Source: Mycobacterium kyorinense (GTDB taxonomy: Bacteria > Actinomycetota > Actinomycetes > Mycobacteriales > Mycobacteriaceae). From it: DNA of 48,276 bases. Location of the stretch: assembly GCF_002101735.1 (NCBI RefSeq), contig NZ_LQPE01000178.1:1-48276 (forward strand), written 5' to 3'. The notes beneath the pieces were generated by a model. The model was given only the letters and a program-made list of their open reading frames with translations. It was not told where the DNA came from and did not search any database. The translations under genes and the position numbers were made by a program. Each line of letters starts with the position of its first letter. Position 1 is the stretch's first letter. Positions 25,936-32,603 of this stretch are shown one piece after another.

Positions 25936-26174
25936 TCCGCGCTGTCTGCAACAGCGTCGGCGACCACCTGATGGATCTCCTCAGCAGTCACCGGATGCCC
26001 AAAATCCAGCGTGGGAATGTCCCACTTGTCGGGCCAGCGACGAGCCTTCAGTGCGGCGAGGTGGAAGGCTTCGCGAAAGTACTCCGATTCGGGCCGCCCC
26101 TCACGCGCGGCCGCTTCCTTGATCACCGCAAGGTCGTTCTCGTCGACCATCACCGTCGTCTTCTTGAGTGCCAT
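25932..26174 (-). CDS. vapB: VapB-type ribbon-helix-helix antitoxin
   Basis: 80-residue antitoxin. The N-terminal ribbon-helix-helix (KKTTVMVDENDLAVIKEAAA, about 4-23, plus the SEYFREAF helix) binds DNA, and the C-terminal part would wrap the toxin (RWPDKWDIPTLDFGHPVTAEEI region). The ATG at 26174 is preferred because upstream residues do not continue the fold. The start codon itself lies inside an inverted repeat of CCATAA half-sites, consistent with autoregulation. It overlaps vapC by four bases. Confidence 0.88.
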   Translation of the reverse strand: MALKKTTVMVDENDLAVIKEAAAREGRPESEYFREAFHLAALKARRWPDKWDIPTLDFGHPVTAEEIHQVVADAVADSAE

Positions 26175-26244
26175 AAGGTTATGGTACCAGCGCCATAATG
26201 CAGATGCGGAATCGAACTTACATGCAACGGTGCATGTATTATGG
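26171..26244. promoter_or_regulatory. Four CCATAA/TTATGG half-sites at the vapB promoter
   Basis: CCATAA at 26171-26176 and TTATGG at 26179-26184 form a perfect inverted repeat with a two-base spacer over the vapB start codon. CCATAA recurs at 26193-26198 and TTATGG at 26239-26244. Four exact copies of a six-base half-site in 74 bases suggest the VapB/VapBC operator. The array also covers the region upstream of the divergent tetR. Confidence 0.6.
26219..26238. promoter_or_regulatory. 20-bp inverted repeat upstream of tetR (module 2)
   Basis: TACATGCA, spacer ACGG, TGCATGTA: perfect 8-base arms, 46 bases before the tetR start. The size and symmetry are typical of a TetR-dimer operator, so autoregulation is likely. 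It is interleaved with the vapB half-sites, so the two divergent promoters may compete. Confidence 0.55.
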
Positions 26245-26283
26245 CTGCTGACGCCGAAGGAAAGTCCGAGAGGCGGGTCAGCG

Positions 26284-26919
26284 GTGGCGGCGAACGGTGA
26301 CGGTGTGGCAGCGCGGCGCACGCAGGCGGAGCGCAGCGCGGCGATGCGCACCCGTCTGCTGGATGCGACGGTCGAGTGCCTGGTCACCCACGGTTACGCC
26401 GGAACGACGACACCACGGATCGCCGAGATGGCCGGAGTCACCCGCGGAGCCCAGGTCCACCACTTCCGGTCAAAAGAAGATCTGGTGGTAGCGGCCATTG
26501 AGCACCTGGCACAACAGCGCGCGCAAGCCGCGATCCGTGAACTCGGCCGGCTGCACGACAGCCCGGACCCTGTTGCGGCGGTGCTGGACTTCCTGTGGGA
26601 GGTCCACCAGGGGCCGTTATTCGTTGCGTCGATGGAACTTTGGATTGCCGCGCGCACCGACCGCGTGCTCGCGCGACAGATCGAGCGAGTGGAACCGGTC
26701 GTCGACAGTGCGCTGGTCGCGGCGATTTCCCAAGTGCTACCAGAACACCCGGCCCCGAAGGAACTCGCAAACATCGTCTACACCGCAATGGATGCGCTGC
26801 GCGGGATCCTGGTCGCGAGCTTCGTCGACCAGGACACCGAACGTGCCCGGCGGCGCTGGGGGCGTGCCTGCACCCATTTGCGCGAAATCGCTGCTGCGGT
26901 TTTGCCGGCGTTGGATTGA
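26284..26919 (+). CDS. TetR-family transcriptional regulator (module 2)
   Basis: 211-residue regulator with a helix-turn-helix at about 18-65 (LLDATVECLVTHGYAGTTTPRIAEMAGVTRGAQVHHFRSKEDL region; key residues TTTPRIAEMAGV and HHFRSK). A larger helical ligand domain follows. The GTG at 26284 is used; the ATG at 26241 is in another frame. Ligand specificity is unknown. Two inverted repeats flank the gene, one before it and one between it and the ltp1 operon, making it the probable regulator of ltp1-SDR. It is not closely similar to the module 1 TetR. Confidence 0.87.
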   Translation: MAANGDGVAARRTQAERSAAMRTRLLDATVECLVTHGYAGTTTPRIAEMAGVTRGAQVHHFRSKEDLVVAAIEHLAQQRAQAAIRELGRLHDSPDPVAAVLDFLWEVHQGPLFVASMELWIAARTDRVLARQIERVEPVVDSALVAAISQVLPEHPAPKELANIVYTAMDALRGILVASFVDQDTERARRRWGRACTHLREIAAAVLPALD

Positions 26920-26978
26920 GCAGCCGCGCACGTTCGTTCGTGACCTCGTACGGACCTATCGATCCGCCGTGACCAGCG

Positions 26979-27018
26979 CATACACACTTGCTTGCAAAGA
27001 TACAAGCAAGTGTGTATG
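26979..27018. promoter_or_regulatory. Perfect 16-base-arm inverted repeat at the ltp1 promoter
   Basis: CATACACACTTGCTTG, spacer CAAAGATA, CAAGCAAGTGTGTATG: both arms match perfectly. It lies 59 bases after the tetR stop and 38 bases before the ltp1 start. It most likely serves as an operator for the TetR upstream. The following T-rich stretch (27019-27023) means it could also act as a terminator for tetR. The arms are only moderately GC-rich, which favours an operator. Confidence 0.6.
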
Positions 27019-27056
27019 TTTTTGTGCCAGGCAACCGGCCCGCTGAAGGGAGCGTG

Positions 27057-28262
27057 ATGTCCAACAAGGTCTACGTCGTGGGCGTCGGCATGACGAAGTT
27101 CGAGAAGCCGGGCCGGCGGCGGGGTGACGATGGGTCGGCGTGGGATTACCCGGACATGGCCCGCGAATCGGGCACCAAGGCGCTTGCGGATGCGGGCATC
27201 AGCTACGACCTGGTGGAGCAGGGCTACGTCGGCTACGTCTACGGCGAGTCGACCTCGGGTCAGCGGGCACTCTACGAGTTGGGCATGACCGGCATCCCGG
27301 TGGTCAACGTCAACAACAACTGCTCCACCGGCTCGACGGCGCTTTACCTTGCCGCGCAGGCGATTCGCGGCGGACTGGCGGACTGCACGATCGCGTTGGG
27401 TTTCGAGAAGATGAAACCCGGCTCGCTGGAAGCGTCCTACGACGACCGCGCTCAGCCGATGGACAAGCACATCTTGGCGATGGCGGAGATCTCCGAGGTG
27501 CTGTTTCCGCCGGCGCCGTGGATGTTCGGCGCGGCCGGTCGTGAGCACATGAAGCAATACGGTTCCACCGCCGAGCATTTCGCAAAGATCGGCTACAAGA
27601 ACCACAAGCATTCGGTGAACAACCCGTACGCGCAGTTCCAGGAGGAGTATTCGCTCGACGACATCCTGGCCGCCCGGATGATCTACGAACCGCTGACCAA
27701 GTTGCAGTGTTCGCCGACCTCGGACGGATCCGGTGCGGCGATCCTGGCGTCCGAGACCTTCGTCGACGAGCACGGTCTCGCGTCGCAGGCGGTGGAGATC
27801 GTCGGGCAGGCGATGACCACGGATTTCGCGAACACCTTCGACGGCACGTGCAAGGCACTGATCGGCTACCACATGAACGTGGCTGCCGCACAACGGGTGT
27901 ACGAACAATCCGGTTTGGGTCCGCAGGATTTCCAAGTCATCGAACTGCATGACTGCTTCTCGGCCAACGAGCTGCTGTTGTATGAGGCACTCGGGCTGTG
28001 CGGTGAGGGCGAGGCCCCCAAGTTGATCGACAACGGCGACACCACCTACGGCGGACGCTGGGTGGTCAACCCGTCCGGCGGGCTGATCTCCAAGGGACAC
28101 CCTTTGGGGGCAACGGGTTTGGCGCAGTGCGCCGAGCTGACCTGGCAGCTGCGGGGCGCCGCCGATCAACGCCAGGTCGACGGCGTCGCCGCGGCGCTGC
28201 AACACAACATCGGTCTCGGCGGCGCCGCCGTCGTCACCGCCTACCAACGCGCCGAGCGCTGA
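27057..28262 (+). CDS. ltp1: SCP-x-type thiolase / lipid-transfer protein Ltp1 (copy B)
   Basis: 401-residue thiolase-fold enzyme; position and length agree with M. tuberculosis Rv2790c (ltp1). The same active-site set as copy A is seen: Cys in NNNCSTGS, HDCFSANE and GGLISKGHPLGATG, with GLGGA in place of CxG. It has a five-residue insertion after KPGRR (RRGDDGSAWDYP). It would cleave a 3-ketoacyl-CoA with CoA, or catalyse a related retro-reaction, at the end of the beta-oxidation round encoded downstream. It is the first gene of the module 2 operon, and ATG 27057 follows GAAGGGAG. Confidence 0.92.
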   Translation: MSNKVYVVGVGMTKFEKPGRRRGDDGSAWDYPDMARESGTKALADAGISYDLVEQGYVGYVYGESTSGQRALYELGMTGIPVVNVNNNCSTGSTALYLAAQAIRGGLADCTIALGFEKMKPGSLEASYDDRAQPMDKHILAMAEISEVLFPPAPWMFGAAGREHMKQYGSTAEHFAKIGYKNHKHSVNNPYAQFQEEYSLDDILAARMIYEPLTKLQCSPTSDGSGAAILASETFVDEHGLASQAVEIVGQAMTTDFANTFDGTCKALIGYHMNVAAAQRVYEQSGLGPQDFQVIELHDCFSANELLLYEALGLCGEGEAPKLIDNGDTTYGGRWVVNPSGGLISKGHPLGATGLAQCAELTWQLRGAADQRQVDGVAAALQHNIGLGGAAVVTAYQRAER

Positions 28263-28289
28263 AAATCCGACCATCAAGGAGCAAACACC

Positions 28290-28730
28290 ATGGGACACAT
28301 CGAAGCCACCAAGAAACTGTCGGCCAGCCCCGAAGCGCTGTGGGCGATCGTGTCCGACGTCGCCAACTGGGACAAATGGTTAACCGTCCACGAAAAGTGG
28401 CTGTGCGACGTGCCGGAGACGATCACTGTCGGAACCACGCTCACCGCCAAGATCGTCATGCTCGGCATGGCCAACAAGATCGAATGGAAGATCGAGAAGC
28501 TGGACGCGCCGACCACGTTCGCGCTTTCGGGGACCGGAATGGCCGGTGTCACGGCTTTCTTCGAGTTCACGGTGACACCGTCCGGTGACGGCTCGGAGTT
28601 CAGCGTGGCCGGTGATTTCGAGGGCGCCCTGGTCAAAGGGGCGCTGGCCAAGGCGGTCGAGAAGGACGGCGCCAAGCAACTCGACAAGTCGTTGGAGCAG
28701 CTCGACGCGCTGGCCTCCGCGGAGGTCTGA
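28290..28730 (+). CDS. SRPBCC (START/Bet v1-like) protein, module 2
   Basis: 146-residue protein with the same pattern as the module 1 SRPBCC protein: CDVPETITVGTTL, IEKLDAPTTFALSGTG, TVTPSGDGSEF, and a C-terminal helix with KAVEKDGAKQLDKSLEQLD. AAGGAG precedes the ATG. Placed directly after ltp1, it may bind the hydrophobic CoA substrate or product. This is inferred from the family's cavity and the gene order. No catalytic motif is visible. Confidence 0.85.
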   Translation: MGHIEATKKLSASPEALWAIVSDVANWDKWLTVHEKWLCDVPETITVGTTLTAKIVMLGMANKIEWKIEKLDAPTTFALSGTGMAGVTAFFEFTVTPSGDGSEFSVAGDFEGALVKGALAKAVEKDGAKQLDKSLEQLDALASAEV

Positions 28731-28731
28731 G

Positions 28732-29607
28732 GTGGCCGACGACGAATTAGCCTTTGACGACGACGGTTTGAACACGTGGACCGATGAGGACCGGTTCGAA
28801 GTCACGCGGGAGCGGCTCGTCGAGTACGCGAAGGCGACCAACGACCCGATCCCGGCGCACCTGGCCGGTGACGTCGCGCCGCCGGTGTTCGCCATCGTGC
28901 CGGTGTTCGAGTCACTGCTTACCCCGACCGTGGACGTCGCACCGGTCGAGCTGATCCCGCGGGTGGTGCACGGCGAGCAGGACTTCCATTTCCACCGGCC
29001 GATCCGGCCCGGCGACAAGCTGGTCTCCCGGGGCAAAATGATCGGCTACGAGGGGTTGGAGAAGGGCACCCGCGCAGCGGTCTACCTCGAATGCCGCACC
29101 GAGGACGGCGAATTGGTCAACGAGCAGTACGTGACGTGCTTCTTCCGCGGCCACAACGCCGGTAAGAAGGTGGGCGAGCTCAGCCCGAGCCACAAGTTCG
29201 ACGACGCGTTGCACGATCTGCCGCCGCTGGCCAAGATCGTCCAACACGTCGACGCCGACCAGACGTTCCGGTATTCGCCGGCCGCGGGTGATCCGATGCC
29301 GATCCACCTCGACGAGGAGGTGGCCCGCGACGCCGGGCTGCCGGGCATCATCGCCCACGGCTTGTGCACCATGGCGTTCACCTCATGGGCGGTGCTCACC
29401 GAGGTCGGCGGATCAGACGTCAACCGCCTCAAGAGGTTTGCGGTGCGGTTCTCCAAGATGGTCTTCCCCGGGGATGATTTGGAAACCCGGATCTGGCAGG
29501 CGGGCCGTGCCGGCGGCGCGACGACGTACGCGTTCGAGACCGCACGCAATGGGGATGCCGGCGAGGAGTTCGCCATCACCGACGGCCTGGCCGTCATCGC
29601 CGACTAA
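28732..29607 (+). CDS. MaoC-family (R)-type enoyl-CoA hydratase, double hotdog
   Basis: 291-residue two-hotdog hydratase of the eukaryotic hydratase-2/HtdY type. The N-terminal half (about 20-145) is the non-catalytic hotdog and the C-terminal half (about 165-285) the active one. The hydratase motif reads YSPAAGDPMPIHLDEEVARDAGLPG. Asp187 and His192 are kept, but the usual Asn between them is Met189. It hydrates the trans-2-enoyl-CoA made by FadE. The GTG at 28732 lies one base after the SRPBCC stop, with GGAGG inside that gene. Confidence 0.88.
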   Translation: MADDELAFDDDGLNTWTDEDRFEVTRERLVEYAKATNDPIPAHLAGDVAPPVFAIVPVFESLLTPTVDVAPVELIPRVVHGEQDFHFHRPIRPGDKLVSRGKMIGYEGLEKGTRAAVYLECRTEDGELVNEQYVTCFFRGHNAGKKVGELSPSHKFDDALHDLPPLAKIVQHVDADQTFRYSPAAGDPMPIHLDEEVARDAGLPGIIAHGLCTMAFTSWAVLTEVGGSDVNRLKRFAVRFSKMVFPGDDLETRIWQAGRAGGATTYAFETARNGDAGEEFAITDGLAVIAD

Positions 29608-29626
29608 TTCGACGGGAGTACACAAC

Positions 29627-30493
29627 GTGGGAGTTTTGGACGGACGGATCGCCGTCATCACCGGCGCCGGCCGCGGCATCGGCCGCGAGCACGCGCTGCT
29701 GTTCGCGGCCGAGGGCGCCAGCGTGGTCGTCAACGACCTGGGCGGCAGCAACACCGGCGAGGGCGCCGATGCGGGACCGGCGCGCGACGTCGTCGACGAG
29801 ATCCTTGCCGCGGGCGGCATCGCCGTCGCCAACACCGACAACATCGCCACCTGGGACGGCGCGCAAAGCGTTGTGCAACAGGCCATCGACGAGTTCGGTG
29901 GGTTGGACGTGCTGGTCAACAACGCCGGAATTCTGCGGGACAGCTTCATCGCCGGGTTGGAGGAATCCCAATGGGACGCCGTTATCGCCGTGCACCTCAA
30001 GGGCCACGTCGCGATGCTGCACCACGCTGCGGCCTACTGGAAGGCGCAGAGCAAGGCCGGTAACCAGCCCAACGCCGCCGTCGTCAACACCGCGTCGGGA
30101 TCGGGTTTGACGGTCGCGAACGCTGGACAGGTGAACTACGGGGCGGCGAAGGCGGGCATTGCCGCGATGACGTTGATCGCGGCGGAGGAGTTGGACCGAT
30201 ACGGGGTGCGGGTCAACGCGATCGCGCCGATCGCCCGTACCCGGCTCACCCTGGCCACGCCGGGCATGGGGGAGCTGATGGGTGAACCGGAAGAGGGAGA
30301 GGTGGACCTGTTCAGCCCGGCCAACATCTCGCCGCTGGTGGCCTACCTGGCGTCGGAGAAGTGTTCGCTCACCGGGAAGGTGTTTGCGGTGCAGGGCGGC
30401 GCGATCTCCGAGCTGGCCGGTTGGCACGACGTGAAAACCATTGAAACCGACGGCCTCTGGCTGATCGACGACATCGCGGCGAGGTTGGCATGA
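29627..30493 (+). CDS. SDR, 3-hydroxyacyl-CoA dehydrogenase-like (HSD17B4/MFE-2 type)
   Basis: 288-residue NAD(P)-dependent dehydrogenase. TGAGRGIG near residue 12 and VVNDLGG near 37 mark the cofactor site (NAD-type Asp). NNAGILRD near 99, a Ser in NTASGSG, and YGAAK with catalytic Tyr and Lys near 172-176 follow. The long insert GGSNTGEGADAGPARDVVDEI is shared with the dehydrogenase unit of peroxisomal multifunctional enzyme 2. It would oxidise the 3-hydroxyacyl-CoA from the MaoC hydratase. The start is GTG with GGGAG upstream, and the stop overlaps fadE (ATGA). Confidence 0.88.
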   Translation: MGVLDGRIAVITGAGRGIGREHALLFAAEGASVVVNDLGGSNTGEGADAGPARDVVDEILAAGGIAVANTDNIATWDGAQSVVQQAIDEFGGLDVLVNNAGILRDSFIAGLEESQWDAVIAVHLKGHVAMLHHAAAYWKAQSKAGNQPNAAVVNTASGSGLTVANAGQVNYGAAKAGIAAMTLIAAEELDRYGVRVNAIAPIARTRLTLATPGMGELMGEPEEGEVDLFSPANISPLVAYLASEKCSLTGKVFAVQGGAISELAGWHDVKTIETDGLWLIDDIAARLA

Positions 30494-31752
30494 TCGAATG
30501 GTCGGAATCCGACGAGCTCATTCGCGAGAGCGTCCGCGAGTTCATCGACAAAGAGATCCAGCCGCACCGCGACGGGCTGGAAAGCGGTGAGCTGTCGCCG
30601 TATCCGATTGCGCGCAAGCTGTTCAGCGAGTTCGGCCTGGACGTGATCGCCGCCGAGGCCATCAAGACCATCCTGGACAAGGAGCGCGCCAAAGCGGCCG
30701 CGATCGCCGCGGGCGAAACTCGACCGGAGAAGCGCGAGGGATCGTCCGGTTTGGGGGACATCGGTGCGCAGGCCTCGATGGCCGCGGTGCTGGTGTCCGA
30801 GCTGGCCGGGGTCAGCATCGGGCTGCTGAGCACCATCGGGGTCAGCATCGGCCTGGGGGCGGCCACCATCATGAGCCGCGGCACGCTGGCGCAAAAGGAG
30901 CGGTGGCTACCCGAGCTGGTGACGCTGGAGAAGATCGCTGCCTGGGCCATCACCGAACCCGACGCCGGCTCGGATGCGTTCGGCGGCATGAAAACTCACG
31001 TCGAGCGTGACGGCGACGACTACATCCTCAACGGGCAGAAAACATTCATCACCAACGGCCCGCACGCCGACGTGCTGATCGTCTACGCCAAACTCGACGA
31101 CGGCTCGTCGGTCGACCGGCGCAACCGCCCGGTGCTCACCTTTGTGCTCGATTCGGGAATGCCGGGGCTGACCCAGGGCAAGGCGTTCAAGAAGATGGGC
31201 ATGATGTCCTCGCCCACCGGCGAATTGTTCTTCGACAACGTGCGGCTGACCCCGGACCGTCTGCTCGGTGAGACCGAAGCGCACAGCTCTGGGGACGGCC
31301 GCGAAAGCGCCCGCGCGAACTTCGCGGCCGAACGGGTGGGCGTCGCGCTGATGGCGCTCGGGATCATCAACGAATGTCACCGGCTCTGCGTCGATTACGC
31401 CAAAACCCGCACCCTGTGGGGGCAGAACATCGGGCAGTTCCAGCTGATCCAGCTCAAGCTGGCCAAGATGGAGGTGGCGCGGATCAACGTGCAGAACATG
31501 GTATTTGCGACGCTGGAGAAGCTACAGGCCGGCAAGATGCCGTCGCTGGCCGAGGCATCGGCGATCAAGCTGTACTCCTCGGAGGCGGCCACCGACGTCG
31601 CGATGGACGCCGTGCAGCTGTTCGGCGGCAACGGCTACATGGCCGAATACCGGGTCGAACAACTGGCCCGCGACGCCAAGTCGCTCATGATCTACGCCGG
31701 CAGCAACGAAGTTCAGGTCACCCACATCGCCAAGGGCCTGCTGGCCGGATGA
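30490..31752 (+). CDS. fadE21: Acyl-CoA dehydrogenase FadE21-like
   Basis: 420-residue FAD-dependent acyl-CoA dehydrogenase; position matches M. tuberculosis Rv2789c (fadE21). Family blocks are AITEPDAGSDAFGG (about 153-166), NGQKTFITNG (181-190) and QLFGGNGYMAEY (376-387). The usual catalytic Glu of the YEGT motif is absent, because the sequence there is IYAGSNE (Ala403). A Glu immediately before the conserved Arg (Glu281 in FAAERVG) aligns with the catalytic Glu of isovaleryl-CoA dehydrogenase. A charged insert at about 60-95 is unusual. The start and stop both overlap neighbours. Confidence 0.92.
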   Translation: MIEWSESDELIRESVREFIDKEIQPHRDGLESGELSPYPIARKLFSEFGLDVIAAEAIKTILDKERAKAAAIAAGETRPEKREGSSGLGDIGAQASMAAVLVSELAGVSIGLLSTIGVSIGLGAATIMSRGTLAQKERWLPELVTLEKIAAWAITEPDAGSDAFGGMKTHVERDGDDYILNGQKTFITNGPHADVLIVYAKLDDGSSVDRRNRPVLTFVLDSGMPGLTQGKAFKKMGMMSSPTGELFFDNVRLTPDRLLGETEAHSSGDGRESARANFAAERVGVALMALGIINECHRLCVDYAKTRTLWGQNIGQFQLIQLKLAKMEVARINVQNMVFATLEKLQAGKMPSLAEASAIKLYSSEAATDVAMDAVQLFGGNGYMAEYRVEQLARDAKSLMIYAGSNEVQVTHIAKGLLAG

Positions 31753-32603
31753 TCACCGAGACCCGGGCGAGCTACAACGGGGTCGGCACCCGGGTGCTGT
31801 CGGTGCCCGGCAGTGGGACGCCGATCGTGTTGCTGCACGGGTTCGCCGACAGCGCCGACACCTGGCGGCCGGTGCTCACCAGGCTGGCGGCGGCCGGGCA
31901 TCGTGGGATCGCAGTCGACCTGCCCGGCTTCGGCCAGGCCGACGCACGGTTGCCCGGGCCGATGGTGCCGCAGTTCGACGCGTTCGTCGACGCACTCCTC
32001 GCCGAGACCGGTCCGGTTGTCCTGGCAGGCAATTCGCTTGGTGCGGCGACCGCGGTCCGCGCCGCCGGCCGCAATAGGTCGGTGAAAGCGCTGCTTGCGG
32101 CTGCTGATCCACTCAACGCCCGGCACTGGTTGGCCCGTCGGGCCCGCGCCCGTGAAATGCCCGAGGCGTTCTGGACACGTGTGAGCCGGTTCCCGATACC
32201 CATGCGGACGCTGCGCTGGGCGACCCGCCACGCCGCGCCGAAGGTGCTCTACGGGCCTGGAAGCAAAGCGGATCCCGACGTCGTGGCGTATTGGACACAG
32301 CTGGTGTCGCGGCCATCCGATGTCGCGGCGCTGGGACGCGACGCCTTCCGGTACGCCTTTGAATCCGCTGACGCACACCGCGGCGTGCGGGTCAGCTGCC
32401 CGACCGTCGTCGTGCACGGCGCGCGGGATCGCATCATCCCGGTGCATTCGAGTCGCACTCTGCACCAACAGATCCCGGGCAGCGAGTTGGTGATCCTGCC
32501 GCGGTCCGGACACTGCCCGCAGCTGGACAACCCGGACGAGGTCACCCGGCTCATCCTGGAGCTGTGTGGCCGCGCCGCAAAGCCCACGGAGTCGGCCGGA
32601 TGA
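31749..32603 (+). CDS. Alpha/beta-fold hydrolase (esterase-like)
   Basis: 284-residue serine hydrolase. The oxyanion region is LLHGFADSADTW (near 28-39), the nucleophile elbow GNSLGAA (Ser near 95), the acid Asp in HGARDRIIP (near 223) and the His in SGHCPQLDNP (near 256). It could hydrolyse the ester made by a BVMO or release a CoA thioester. It overlaps fadE by four bases and the ligase gene by four, so it is a fixed member of the operon. The substrate is inferred only from context. Confidence 0.87.
   Translation: MITETRASYNGVGTRVLSVPGSGTPIVLLHGFADSADTWRPVLTRLAAAGHRGIAVDLPGFGQADARLPGPMVPQFDAFVDALLAETGPVVLAGNSLGAATAVRAAGRNRSVKALLAAADPLNARHWLARRARAREMPEAFWTRVSRFPIPMRTLRWATRHAAPKVLYGPGSKADPDVVAYWTQLVSRPSDVAALGRDAFRYAFESADAHRGVRVSCPTVVVHGARDRIIPVHSSRTLHQQIPGSELVILPRSGHCPQLDNPDEVTRLILELCGRAAKPTESAG

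Noticed and set aside
26979..27018. Reading the long inverted repeat as a simple terminator of tetR
   Set aside because: The stem is not GC-rich, and the position just before ltp1 fits an operator better; kept as a secondary possibility.
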